A stretch of DNA of 64,000 nt. Source: Synaphobranchus kaupii (taxonomy: Eukaryota; Chordata; Actinopteri; Anguilliformes; Synaphobranchidae). The stretch lies in contig CM056380.1 of NCBI GenBank assembly GCA_029718625.1, positions 101,499,586 to 101,563,585 on the forward strand, in the 5' to 3' direction. The notes under the pieces were generated by a model, which saw only the letters and a program-made list of their open reading frames with translations, was not told the origin of the DNA and ran no database searches. Below are positions 1 through 20,059 of this stretch, in pieces. Each line of letters starts with the position of its first letter. The stretch's first letter is position 1. Both the position numbers and the translations under genes were made by a program.

Positions 1-548
1 TGCACATACATAGTCAGGCTACACTTATCTGAACTGTCTTCCATATTCTAGTTCCAACTGCCCTCATGTTGAACACCATTGTTTGTCGTCTTCTTCCATC
101 AAATGAAAAGGAAGATATCTCTAACTTCACATATCTATTATATAAAATGAGGAAAATGTGAAAACATTCCTTTGTCTGCAATGCTGCCATTACAAATCAG
201 AAATATGCAATGTATTTCTAGCCATGCATCTATAATTAGATATACTGTATGCCTAAAATTGTAAAAGGGAACACTAATATTTATGTAATAAATTAATTAG
301 AAGTAAAGTTCTTCAGGAAAATTTTATCAGCTCTTTATCTTAATCTGTTATGAAGTACCTAGATAGCTTATAGCATCTGTTGTCTTTCCACATAAACTAA
401 CACAGAGTATACCTATCAAACATGAAACATAATGCTAAAAGCATAATGCTAAAAAGTATTTGCATGTGATACATTTCCTTCAGAATAATGTGCCTCATGA
501 TGAATTGAAAGGTAGATATCCTTTGTAGTGATGTTTTTCCAGTGATAC
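1..548. other. Anonymous AT-rich DNA
   Basis: No gene, recognised repeat family or conserved exon seen. A short direct duplication (CATAATGCTAAAA, twice) occurs near 428-455. Confidence 0.4.
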
Positions 549-550
549 TA

Positions 551-1123
551 CACTGCTTGTCCAAAAAAAAAGTCGCCGTTGCACCCGTCATGCGTAGTGC
601 ATGCGTAGCACTGTACAAGCCTCTGGAGGCAGTGTTATGATCTGGGGTTGCTTAAACAAATGTACAAGCCTCTGGAGGCAGTGTTGTGATCTGGGGTTGC
701 TTCAATTGGTCAGGTCTAGGCTCAGCAACATTATGCAGCAATAAAATGAAGTCAGCTGAGTACCTGAATGTACTGAATGACCAGGTTATCCCATCAATGG
801 GCATATTCCAGGACGACAATGCCAAGATTCATCGGGGTCAAATTGGGAAAGAGTGGTTCAGGGAGCATGAGGAATCATTTTCACACATGAATTGGCCACC
901 AGAGTCCTGACCTTAACCCCATTGAAAGTCTTTGGGATGTGCTGGAGAAGACTTTACGGAGTGGTTTGACTCTCCCGTCAATACAAGATCTCGGCCAAAA
1001 ATGAATGCAACTCTGGACGGAAATAAATGTTGTGACGTTGCATAAGGTTGTCGAAACAAATCAAAGCTAAAGGCGGTCCAATGAAATATTAGAGTGTGCA
1101 CCTTTTTTTTTGGCCAGGCAGTG
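551..1123 (+). mobile_element. Tc1/mariner element, internally deleted
   Basis: Both ends are recognisable as inverted copies. The left is CACTGCTTGTCCAAAAAAAA from 551 and the right is TTTTTTTTGGCCAGGCAGTG ending at 1123, each bordered by TA (549-550 and 1124-1125), the Tc1/mariner target duplication. The middle keeps only the 3' part of a transposase (about 630-990, plus strand): GGSVMIWGCF, then FQDDNAKIH with the second catalytic Asp, and SPDLNPIE with the terminal acidic residue, so DDE type. The 5' half of the gene is missing and a 50-bp unit is tandemly duplicated (611-651 and 661-701). It cannot be autonomous. Confidence 0.85.
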
Positions 1124-1759
1124 TATATATATATCCCATTGTTGAGCACAGAATTAAGTGAGTTCATCAAAAGCGATCACTGATGAAATCAAGGCACAGC
1201 ACAACAAAATCACACATGTATTCTATAAAAATAAATATCGTACTATATAGTTTGAATGTAAAATAAGCTATACCATTAAAAAGCCATTCCCCTGATCACT
1301 TAAGATAATGCATGCTGTTTGTACTGCTGATGTTATGCTATTGATGTTCAAGTTCCCTTAAATTATTAAATATTCTCCATGGTGTGAGATCTTAGTGACA
1401 CTGTTCTTCATCTCAATCTAAATCAATTATCTACAGGCTTTATCAAGCTTAGTAGCAGAATATATGGCCTTCCATGTAATTCACTGAAGGATTTATTGAA
1501 CACATTATAATCATCTTCACCGCTATTACGCCATTTAGCAGATGCTATTATCCGCAATGATAATCAAATGCATTATATCAATTACAATAGCAAATACAAT
1601 ATCAAAATAAATCTGGACTGAACGATTACAGTTTAATTAGGAATTTAATTAACAATTAACCAGACATAAATGGAAGACAATACTAGTTCAAAATAATATG
1701 TAGAACCCGTAATGCTGGGGGGAAAAATCTTTGGTTACACAATTAAAGATACACTGTGA

Positions 1760-1867
1760 TACATACATACATACATACATACATACATACATACATACAT
1801 ACATACATACATACATACATACATACATACATACATACATACATACATACATACATACATACATACA

Positions 1868-1896
<29 letters not shown>
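1760..1896. repeat. (ATAC)n microsatellite
   Basis: About 34 perfect tandem copies of a tetranucleotide (137 bases). Open frames through it encode only YVCM or HTYI repeats and are not genes. Confidence 0.98.
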
Positions 1897-1900
<4 letters not shown>

Positions 1901-4900
1901 TCTATTAATATTATAATGTAGGTGAAAAGATTGTTCTAAGAGTATTAGGGGAGAAAATGTAATGAGAGATCTCATAGTGCCACAACAAATGTTGCATAAA
2001 AAGCCATTATGATGAGTCAGAATTCAGAGTGACCCCAATTCCTTTCAGCAGATGGCAAAAGAAGGTAGAAGAAGTCATCGAATTGATAGTGAAGATATGG
2101 AGGGATGAATGAGAAGGAGGAAAGAGCCGGCCAGATTTAGAGAGGTTTCAGATGAAAATGAAAATGTGTGCAGGAGAAGAGGCATAAGAAAGGCTGAAAT
2201 CTGATAGGAAACCTAAGGATCAAAGGATAAATAACAGTGTCTTGGCCCTGCAAAGAAGTGATCAGGGGAGAAGTCTTGTGAAGCAATGAGAGGACCCAGA
2301 GAGTGAATGTGGAGCAAAAACAAGAACAGACCATAAACAGAGAAGCTGTATATTTTGACAGAGAGCAGTGGAATCAAGATTGAAGAGGATCAAGTGGGGG
2401 AGAATGCAGGAAATTATGGAGAGCTTGTTCAAGGGTTTTGGAGGGCTGAGGAATTGGAGACATATGGTGGAAACCTTTTTGAGATTTGAGAAATAAACAT
2501 AAGTTTATTTTAAATGTGATGCAAAGCCAGGGGATATACACAAAATAAGGGTTGAGTTAACAACGCAAAGGAAATTGAGTGCATAATGTTATGGGGAAAG
2601 CGTAGAAAATGTGTGTGTACAGGCACCCGAATAAAGGCAGCAGCTTTATTGGCCTGAAATGAAGAATGGACATCAATGCCTGACTAGAACAAGGCAGTCC
2701 TTGAAGTTATGGGGAATCAAAGTCATAAGTCACTCACACATTCTGAAAGATTATGAGAAAAGGAGTTAAGTAAGCTTCAAGTAGTTAAGTAATTTTAGTA
2801 ATTTTGTAAAATGTAGTTACATTTTGGGTAGTAAGTAGACTGAGAAGAAAGCAGAAAACAATTTCCAAGGCATGATAGTTAGATAGGGAGACTTAGCAGA
2901 GATCAGCAATGAAGACAACTTGATACATGGGGACAGAGTGATAAGCTTTAAAGCTTGGATCTTGCTTAGTGGAGCTTGGCAGATAGCTTGCGATGTGCAG
3001 GCAGAGCTATAGAGTTTAGGACCGTGACAGTCCAGAGTAGAGGGAAATCAAGAGAGGCATTACAGTTACAGTACAAGCTACAAACATTTGACAATGGGTA
3101 GATGTTGTGAACAGTAGGAAATAGGACTAGGGCATGGGGTTGGGCTGAACAGTTACAGATCACAATAATCAACACAATACTTCATAAGGTATAACCTTAC
3201 AAGATAGGTCATGGAAACAAGATTTAGTTTACATCTAGCTTTGCAGTTGAGAGATTGGGAGAGGCAGAACAAAATTAATTGAGGAATGGGGGACTTTGTG
3301 TTTGGAAGTTGAGGATGTTCTCTCAGGATTTTACTCTTTGCTAATCCTTCTCACTGGAGGATTTTTAAAATGTTTTTGACACCCAACATGGGGCTGAACA
3401 TGTCTAATTCCCAGCCTAATTGGGAATGGCCAACTGTACAACCACAGCCACATTGTGTATCCGTGGTTCTCCTCCAAAACACGTGGTGTCACCTGTCTGC
3501 TTCTTTTCAAACCGCAGGCTACAGTTGAGCTCACACAGAGCAGTCTGAGAAAGACCTTTCATATGTGGGTTTGACATGCAACACACGTGTGCCCGATCAA
3601 CCAGCAGGGAGTTGCTAGACTGCAACAAATTGCACCCCTAACCGACTGAACCCTCCCATAGGCTGGGCAACACAATTGCACATCGCCCAATGGATCTACC
3701 AGCCAGTTGGCACTGGCATGGTCTAGATTACTGGTTGATTTCTATGAATAGTGGTCTTCTGTTATTGTGTCAGAGACCTAATTATGCCACATATAAACAC
3801 AATGAACAAAAAATATTAACATAACGTCAGGTCATGGTCACTAGGAAACGACCATACAGGAGCACATACAGTAATGCTGTCGTCTTAAGGCAGAATCTGC
3901 AATTCTTTACGGGCTGTCACTGTATTCGGAGTTTCAAGAAACGTCTAGATTTAGCAGACACAAAAGGACAACAGGTGAGAACAATGATTTCTGTTCGTAA
4001 CTACACTTACCTGTCGTGTTGCCAAACTGAACACCTATACCGTTGCTGGCCGTCCTAGTTCAAGAATCTTTAACTTTGGCACAGTTCACAATAATCATAG
4101 GCCGTCACAATTAGAAAAATATTATGTGGTATATTTTATTATGTTTTAATATTTCAAAATCTACGAGCAGAAAACATTGCATATACATTGGAACAGATTA
4201 CATTAGTTGAATAGACAGCACATTCTAAAATTAAAATCCCAGGATAAATTAAGGCACCACTCCAATTGAGAAACTTAATCAGCAAGTCTCAGAATTTATC
4301 TAGGACCACAAGATGAACAACTCCATCCCTGCAATCATCTTGTTAAACAATGTTTTGTAAATAGGAAACACTGCAACTGAAAAGGTTTTGCTGCATGTGC
4401 CAAGTCTTTTTTTCCGAAAAGCCATTCATTCATTGATAATTGTGCTGTAGTGCATTTTCACATTGATCGACCCGATTTATAAAACAGGCCAATTTACACT
4501 TACCGTATCTTATCTTACCTTACCTGGCAAAAGTACTTGAAACAAGATGCACCAGCAACATTCAGGAGTACATTTAAATGTTATATTATTTTTGTTGTTT
4601 AAATACTTTTTTAAAGCCCAGACTACGCAAAAATTGAAGAAGCAAATTATACAAATATACACAATAAAATGGTCTACCACTGTTCTTACGAACATACATT
4701 TGCTAAACTAGACTGGTGGCCTAGTGAGTAGTTTGGCAAGGCGAGCATCTAAACATTGCCCCGTATGTGCAGCGCTGCTCCCAACATAGAAAAAAAAGAG
4801 TCACCTCTTTGGTACAGACGAAAAGAAATGGACATTCTATCTCAATTTGTGGTCAACCAACATGTACGGATGTTGAGAACTCCCCTTTTCAAATTCGTCC

Positions 4901-6277
4901 ATCGAAAGTTCGTCCATCACGTTTATTTTATTTTGAAATACAAATATTTAAAAATACAAATCTGTTTGAGAACAACAGTCACTGATTCAACAGCAGAGGG
5001 CAGCATGATCTTCCAGTAAGAGAAATGTAACAGCAGTGGGGAAACAATACAGCCTGTAGACAAATAACATTTGTGGAGCTTTGTGTGTCATTTCCAGTAA
5101 GTTAAATTATTCATTCTATGTGTAGTATCCATCTAGATTAATCATCCAGGAAAACACTGCTTAAAAACAAGGGGTGCTGAATAAAGTATGATTTAAATAA
5201 GGACCATTTCACACAAATGCTTCCAAAAGACATATAAAATACGATTTTAGATGTAAGAAATATACAAGACCAAGTGGTATATTTTACAATGAACATATAT
5301 CAGACTGCATCATTTCTCAAGCTCTCCATTTGAAGCCACAATACTAAAATAGTGGGGATGACGGAAGTCTGCATCACTCTTGCGAGAAGACGGTTCACAG
5401 TTTTTAAATGATATAAATTACAATTTTAGAAATAATAGCGATGTCTAAACCGAAAGTGATATTGTGCAATGTATCAACCTCTTATATTTGGTTAGAAAAT
5501 CAAAAACCGTCATTTACGTGTGAATACAATTGTCAAACTAAACAGTGTATATTTAATAAAACGCTACATATTATCGCAATCTTTCTAAGTGAACAAAATG
5601 AGTGACGTGACGCTAGAGCATCTTGGACTTTACACAAGCTTAAAAGGTCACTCGCTATCTCTATTGCACAAAAGCTCCAGTGGAGGTGTAATCACTGCAA
5701 ATGTGTAAAATCACTTGGTACCACACATAGAATAAACCGATTTACCATACTGTAAACACAGGGGGACAGTTGCCGATGAGAAGTTATAGCGAGCTCAGTG
5801 TTCGTTTGGGAAAGGCAGCGATACGTCTACCAGTATGCAAAGAGCAGTTTGGGGGAGGTGAGGCAGCGAGAACGATGAGGCATTGTGTTCAGAGAAGGCA
5901 TTGTCTCTTTTTTAAAAGACAAACTTACGCAAGCAACGACATGGCTGAGAGGAACAAGGCCAAATCAATTTACATAGAACTGGCTATTCTACGTCATTAA
6001 AAAAAACCAAATATAGCCTGCTCAAGGTTTGTCCAAATTCTCCGCAGTGCGAATAACTGAAAAATGGGGAGGGAAAAAAAGTCCATGGTCTGAAATTTGA
6101 GCCATTTAATCTATAAAAATATATCTGTAACACTCTCTAGGTTTTCAGTGACTGAGATGTTTGTAAAATGATTATTGAAGGTAGCTGAAGAGAAAGAGCA
6201 GTGCTTAAGCAAGGGAAAAGTCCAATATCTATGCTTAATCCCAAAGCAAAACAAAACAAAAACCAGGTGTAAAACAA
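1897..6277. other. Downstream flank of eif4e3, no further gene recognised
   Basis: Covers the eif4e3 3'UTR (minus strand, descending from 6277) and DNA beyond it. An ATTAAA hexamer on the minus strand at about 6112-6107 and AATAAA words near 4921-4931 are possible poly(A) signals; neither is proven. The stretch 3330-3720 reads like an old dispersed repeat I cannot name. No conserved exon was recognised. Confidence 0.4.
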
Positions 6278-13895
<7,618 letters not shown>

Positions 13896-14040
13896 TTTTT
13901 TCTATGCAAAATCAGTAACTGGGGACGAGTATTTTTACAGTGAGATCAGTACTTCCACGTCCGGAGAAATTGTCGCGACCGCTGACTCATTGCCCGCCTG
14001 GCGCGTCACCACAACAACAAAAGTACGTCATGACTCGATG
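13896..14040 (-). promoter_or_regulatory. Probable 5'UTR and core promoter of eif4e3
   Basis: The 145 bases upstream of the eif4e3 ATG are locally rich in CpG (TCGCGACC, GCGCGTCACC, CCACGTCCGG), unlike the AT-rich surroundings, and there is no obvious TATA box. This is what a housekeeping-type CpG promoter looks like. A TGAGTCA-like site lies near 13984 and a TGACGTA/CRE-like site near 14024. The transcription start is not visible. Assignment is by position and composition only. Confidence 0.4.
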
Positions 14041-14125
14041 TAACCAATTATTATGTGTACGGTGTGTTCCAAAACCGGTCATCTTCATTTTTTTCTGTGG
14101 CACAACCATATTATTATTATTATTA

Positions 14126-15605
14126 GGGGTCCAAGCACCGCAGGTGCTGGAACCCTATTGGTTTTGTTCCGATTTTTATTATTATTTTTTCTGCCCTAAA
14201 AGTGTTTGCCCAGCAAAAACTGTACATGCTACAGCAACCAGATTTGGTCGATAGGTACCCAGTCCGACGAGTACCTCATAAAACAAAACTTACCCAGATT
14301 CGGCAGATGGTGGCGCTATAGGAAGAAAGTTAAATTTTGGACATATTTTGGGCTATAACTTTGAACCGTTTAGCCTATCCTCAAAATTATTTTTTTCCAA
14401 GATTCCCTAGGTACTCCCAAACAAATTTGCCTCTAAGACCTGCCTTATTGGATTTTTTGCTAATTTACATTTTGTGAAAAAGCTTCAAAATCTCCTCCTA
14501 TACGGTTTGACCAAATTGCATGAAACTTGGCAAGCAGCATCAACTAAGGAAAATCTTTAAAAGTTATACAAAAGACGTTTCTACATTAAAAGGTATGGCT
14601 GCAGCAAGCCAATAAAAACCAATGTGGGCGTGGCTTATCACAAAAATGCAAATACATTTTGAATGCAATGTCTGATCAACACGAAACTTACTAGCTGGTT
14701 TTGGTTAATCACTGAAAGGGTGTGTGTCAAATATCTTTTGGTTTGGTCAATAGCTGGCGCCATTGCAGGGTAAAATGTGAAAATGCCCTTAACTCATGAA
14801 CCAAATGACAAAATAACTTGCAATTTTCTAAGCACGGTCCTGGTCCAAGTTCAAGACAGGCCATAGATGAAGCTTCAAAAAATATGGCTGGCATCAGCCA
14901 ATCAGATTTTAGCACTCATTAGACAGACTTAATGAGGTCCAATCAACTTGAAATTCAGTAGATATGTACTACTAGTAAGCATGTACTAGGCTATCCAATT
15001 TGGTGAGAATCGGTCTATAGGGGGTGATACAGTAATTAATCAAACCTTTGAGTTTTTCAACAAGGCTATTTCTCATTCTGTTTGAACTACTGTCATAACC
15101 TTTATGTTTTTACATGCCTCTGCCTCTATAAAATACCTGGCTCAATCAAACATGATGTGCACCATATTGGATTTCCGTCATTTTGAATATTGTGAAAAAC
15201 CTTTAAAATCTATCTCCTCCTAGGTAGTTTGACCAAATTGTATTAAATTTAGTACGCAGCATCTCCCAATGAAAATCTTGAAAAGTTATATAAACGAAGT
15301 TTCTACGTTAAAAAATATGGCTGCAGCAATCCAATAAATATCATTGTGGGTGTGGCCTATCACAAAAATGCAAATAACTTTTGAACACAATGTCTGAACA
15401 TCACAAAACTTTAGATATGTATTTGGTATACCAATCAAAGGTCGTTTGTAAAATATCGTTTTTTTTCTTTAACAGGTGGCGCTATTGCAGGGTAAAATGT
15501 GGAAATGTCCACAACTCATGAACCAAATGACCAAATAACTTGAAATTTGGGTAATTTGCAATGTTTGCCAAGTGGCTTACTATTGCCTGGGTGTGCTTGG
15601 ACCCC
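14126..15605. mobile_element. TTA-flanked non-autonomous DNA element with internal duplication
   Basis: Starts GGGGTCCAAGCACC and ends TGCTTGGACCCC, a clear terminal inverted match, with TTATTATTA runs on both outer sides (14111-14124 and 15630-15653). A small palindrome (AGCACCGCAGGTGCT) sits just inside the left end. The body is two diverged copies of the same block (about 14500-14850 and 15215-15560, offset about 715 bases), each containing TTTGACCAAATTG, ATGGCTGCAGCAA and a GTGGCGCTATTGCAGGG-like word. No coding frame. A shorter relative is at 59785-60000. I recognise it as a teleost dispersed family but cannot name its class. Confidence 0.65.
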
Positions 15606-16086
15606 ATGTATCACTGCTTGCAGCTATATTTATTATTATTATTATTATTATTAGGCGTTTTAAAATACAGCTGTAACTCACAGATAGTTTTAATTGAATT
15701 ACACTGGCTAGGATTGTAAATTACCATAGGTTCCATGTTCACATAAAATAGTTCAGTTGAATTTCATGTTGGGAGTACTGTGGAGTTCCTATTTGGTGTA
15801 GATTTTACCTTGATGTATGTATCTTAAAACCATCTGCTTAGCTTGCTCTCTTCACTGCACCCAGCCATTATCCAACCTACATTAAACTGGTCTCTAAATC
15901 CATCCTGCAGATTCACTTATGCACAGAATCTGCACCATCTTGAAAAATGACCCTGGTTTTGTCTGTTATGTTTGTCATGTTATATTGTATTGTGAAGTTT
16001 TCATGTATGTAACATAGATACAATTTAAAAAGCAGAGTCTTAAAACTTGGACATCATCCTCATTGATCAAGCAAAGCATATACATA

Positions 16087-16730
16087 CAGTGAGCACCATA
16101 ATTCACACATTTTGTATTATTTTGGTTCTGTACTCTAGGACAAATTTTCATATTGAACTCTATAGAAAAATAAGTCAGTTGAAGAAACCCTTCAAGTTAT
16201 TCATCCATATCTACTGCATATCTGGCAGCAGAGTGATGGTTTAAGGCTTGTTTGATACGTCAGACCCTTGATGACTTAGAGCCATTTAGCCAACCATGTG
16301 TTCCATACTGTTCCAGTGTAATTTACAGTTAAATCTAGTCCCACCCCCCAATTCCCATAGAGATCCATTCAAATGCAGAGAGGTTGTAGTATCGCTTGTA
16401 AGAGTACCAGAAAATAAGATATTAAGAGTTTTTTAAATATTTTTGGGTCACAGACATCAGGAAGTCATGGCATGCAAAGGATATGCGACCAAATCTTAAA
16501 AATGATTACTTTATTCTACATTAGAATAAAGTGTCCAATATTTTTTGACTATGTACAAAAGGTTTTATAATTTCTAAACGGTTCATCCGATATGGATGAA
16601 AATACCCTCAAATTAAAGCTGACAGTCTTCAACCACATTGTCATTGTATCCTTTCAAACTCAAAGTGCTAGAGTACAGAACCAAAATAACAAAATATGTG
16701 TCACTGTCCACTGAATTATGGTGCTCACTG
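16087..16730. mobile_element. Tc1/mariner-type MITE with long terminal inverted repeats
   Basis: Begins CAGTGAGCACCATAATTCA and ends TGAATTATGGTGCTCACTG, flanked by TA on each side (16085-16086, 16731-16732). The inverted ends extend about 60 bases (TTTTGGTTCTGTACTCTAG and its complement). No transposase. Internal sequence (ATCTACTGCATATCTGGCAG ... GACCCTTGATGACTTA) is shared with the blocks at 47460-47690 and 58100-58560, so this is one family. Confidence 0.85.
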
Positions 16731-16732
16731 TA

Positions 16733-18268
16733 TGTTAGACTTCTACCACAATTGATATTTTGGCACTATACATTATAAGATAGCATACTACTGTACTGAA
16801 ATTTAAATAGTAAATAAAATTTAAATACTCATTTTTTTATTATTGTTTCTTCTGAGGCATTTTATTATTTGACTTTGTCTGACTCTTTGGTCCTTTTCAG
16901 CGTTAGTTAGTAGTAGACCAACAAGACTGATTGACCAGCACCATTAATGTTTTTTGTTTGGGGTAGATAAATTACTGTTTGGGCATGTGGATGTACAGTA
17001 GGTTTGTCCTCTCTTAGTTTGTCACCAAAACAGTGGTATTATTTTATTTTTGCCAGTCATTTGAGTTATCCCAGGCAGATGGTTTGTTTTTGTTTAGTTT
17101 CTTTTACTTAATGCTAATTTAGTACCTGCTCTGATTAGACCAGGGCATTTCTGTCTTTGTGTGTCTGTAAGGTGGTATGACTGAAGTATGTAGACAAACA
17201 AAATATTTTTCATGACATTTGAAAAATAATTGATTGAGTATTGTTTTTTTTTGTTTGTTTGTTTTTTGTATGGGTCAGGGTCTGAGATTACTGCTCCAGC
17301 AGGACCTGCTCTTGCCTTTATTTTGTTGGGGAAAGCACAATCATGTATTTTATTTCTAAGCCAATTAGAGTAGGAATAGCAGGAAGTGGAATAAAGGTGA
17401 TTCAAATGTAAACTGCTCATGAACAAAAATGAAGAAGGAGCAACCTAAGAATTTAAAGTGAAATTGTATTGATGTGATTTATTTTAAGGTTGGGATAGAG
17501 GTGTACGTTAGGGTGTTTCTAAGCATGTAACCCACAGGTATTTAAAAGTGCATTGTAATCAATATCCTCGTAGGGGTCACCATACACACCGGATTAATAC
17601 AATTACCTGGCTAATCATACAATTAGTGATTAATTATGACCCTCATAAAAGGAATTAATTTTCCTAACATATCGAGAGGAAAACATGGACAGAATGTCAA
17701 GCAAAAATTATTCTGCACAGTTTGCAGTTTATTCATTCACTCACCCAAAATGACAATGGATTGACAACAAATAGGGAGAATCATCTGTTAGCAGGGCACA
17801 AGAGAACATTCAGCGGTGGATAGATGTCATCCATAATTTGATAGATACAGTTTTGAATGATGTTCCATTAAGAATCTAGATAACCTCAAATTTAATGTAG
17901 CATTCTCAATAAGCATGTAATCAATGGAAGGGAATTCCTCTCAGGCAAAAGTGCATGCCGTAGCCTGCTGACACACTTAAAGAATATATTAAAGGAACTG
18001 GTAAAGTCAGCTGAATACATGTCTGTGGTGAGTCAACAGATGGAAATCAATTTTGTCAGATTTAACAGTTGTCTTTGCTGCCGTGGTATGCCTTGCTGCC
18101 ATAAATTACTGTTTAGTTGCGGATGGCATCAAGAAATACTGGTTTAACTTTGAGGTGGATTTCAATAATGTGACCGCATTCACCTTGAATAATACAAGTT
18201 ACATGTTGAAAGGATACTAGAAAACCCTCAATGGCTTGATGCCAAATTCAGTCCATGTGACCTGCAAT
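16733..18268. other. Intergenic DNA, nothing recognised
   Basis: AT-rich, with no conserved exon or named repeat seen. A T/G-rich run lies at about 17239-17268. Confidence 0.4.
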
Positions 18269-18518
18269 CAGAGGCACCGCCAGGGACATTGGGCCCCACC
18301 ACCTTAGAAAAAGAAACTTCTAGATTTATTAGTACATTTTAAATAAAATGTACTAATAAATATATTCTTGGAAACCAAAAAAAAATCTATTAATGTCAAT
18401 TTAAATAACTGAAAAATAAAAAGTTATTAATCCTATGTTCTAATATGTTTTGAAGTCCCCTGTCAGTCAGGGCCCTTGGAATCATCGTAGGACCCCCCCC
18501 CCCCATAAGGCACCACTG
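18269..18518. mobile_element. Possible hAT-type MITE
   Basis: Left end CAGAGGCACCGCCAGGGACA and right end (reversed) CAGTGGTGCCTTATGGGGGG are alike in the way hAT ends are. The neighbouring octamers CCTGCAAT and CTGGCGAT match only at some positions, so the target duplication is degenerate or absent. A 17-bp-arm palindrome sits inside at 18325-18360. No coding capacity. Confidence 0.45.
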
Positions 18519-19857
18519 CTGGCGATGCATTGTGGCAATAGTGAGTGGCATTTGGCCAAGCAATTTCAATCTTGTGGGATTTCTTGAAAATGTTTTTTTT
18601 AGGCATTGTCAAAGCAGAAATCTGCACTACACAGTGCATCTAGGGATCTTAATAATTGTGCAATGTTCAGACCTATTAATAAAACTCCCACCTCCGCCAT
18701 GAAAAATTGGAATATGGCAATATTCTGCAGTGTTGCACCACCCCCCCAATTCAGGGTTTGTGAACCTGGTGAATGGAAATTTCACCAAATGTTGCTGTGC
18801 TAGCACAGCTTGGGATGTTGTGGGACATAGGGGCACGGCCCACATTAATCAAGAACATGGCAAAGGCCTTTTTGTGATGATCCCCTCTCCCCTGGTTTAA
18901 GTGTAGAGAATACATGAAACGTACAATTAGAATGAACAAAGACAAAAACAACATCCAACACTTGCTCAGCAGATGCGCAGTCAAAACAATAAATAACCAA
19001 ATGTATCAACGCATTCAGAGAAATTGCGGGGAAACTCACAATATATTACAACCCAATGCATGCGCTCCGAAAGCAATCGTGTTTCTTTCAACCGGTGCAA
19101 CAAATTCCTTGAGGTTTTATGGATTCCGACTCCAAGCGATTATACGCACTTCGCAAAACTCTGGACTTCATTCCAGGATTTGACAGGAACATATAACTGC
19201 CTTCTTAACTTGTCAATCACAAATTATGTACAAAAGAGAGCAGCGCTGCGGTGGCATTGGGGGAGTTCTGGGACGGGCTTGAAAATCTTTCCAAATATTG
19301 TGCAGAAAGCAAAACAATACCTGTCTGTTCCGACCATTGTAACTCTTATCCAGAGTGGCTCACAGAAGTGAAAGATGTGCCTCTTCGTGTGGACAGGTTT
19401 ATAGCAAGCATCATCAAGCATTGACAGAGGGGACCGTTAAAACCGATTATATTCAATCACAAAGTTTAAACCTCATGCATTTCAATTTAATCTCAGTTCG
19501 CCAGCTTGAATCAATTCAATTTTGTATTGGCAGATATAACTGCACCTTTTTGTGCATAGGCTACTTCCCACAGATTAAGACAACAATGATGTAACACAAC
19601 ACTATAAAAATATGCTGCTACCACACGTCTGTGGTTCTAATAACCGCATTGAATGCAGCATGTGACTGTGTGGGAACATTACTGTCAATCATTGTTAACT
19701 GGAAATGGACGTATCTATGTGGATGACTTATTTTCCTTCTTTTCCTTAACCTTCTCTTTTCCTCTCTCACCCTGAGCTGCAGATTACTCCGGCCCGTCCC
19801 CCTCTCACCCTGAGTTTGCAGACTGCTCCAGTTATGCCCCTCACCCTGAGTCTGCAG
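18519..19857. other. Intergenic DNA, no gene recognised
   Basis: Short open frames on both strands (18606-19594) lack recognisable domains and overlap one another. The last 90 bases (19770-19857) carry three CTCACCCTGAG units followed by CTGCAG-like words and belong to an older repeat into which the hAT element inserted. Confidence 0.35.
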
Positions 19858-19974
19858 CAGCCCCGGTTCTAGACTGCTGTGATTGGGGGGGCAGACAGAA
19901 ATTTAGGGGGGGCACCTTTTTATTTAGGGCACTGTGTGTGCCATACAGTTCCCAGGCTTTTCCCCCTCGTTTCC

Positions 19975-19980
<6 letters not shown>

Positions 19981-20036
<56 letters not shown>
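19981..20036. repeat. (GT)n microsatellite
   Basis: 28 perfect GT copies. It lies just before the 5'-truncated LINE. Confidence 0.98.
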
Positions 20037-20038
<2 letters not shown>

Positions 20039-20059
20039 TTGCAACCACATGCACGTGTG

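Noticed and set aside
1688..1975. Frames encoding YVCM and HTYI repeats
   Set aside because: Translation of an (ATAC)n microsatellite.
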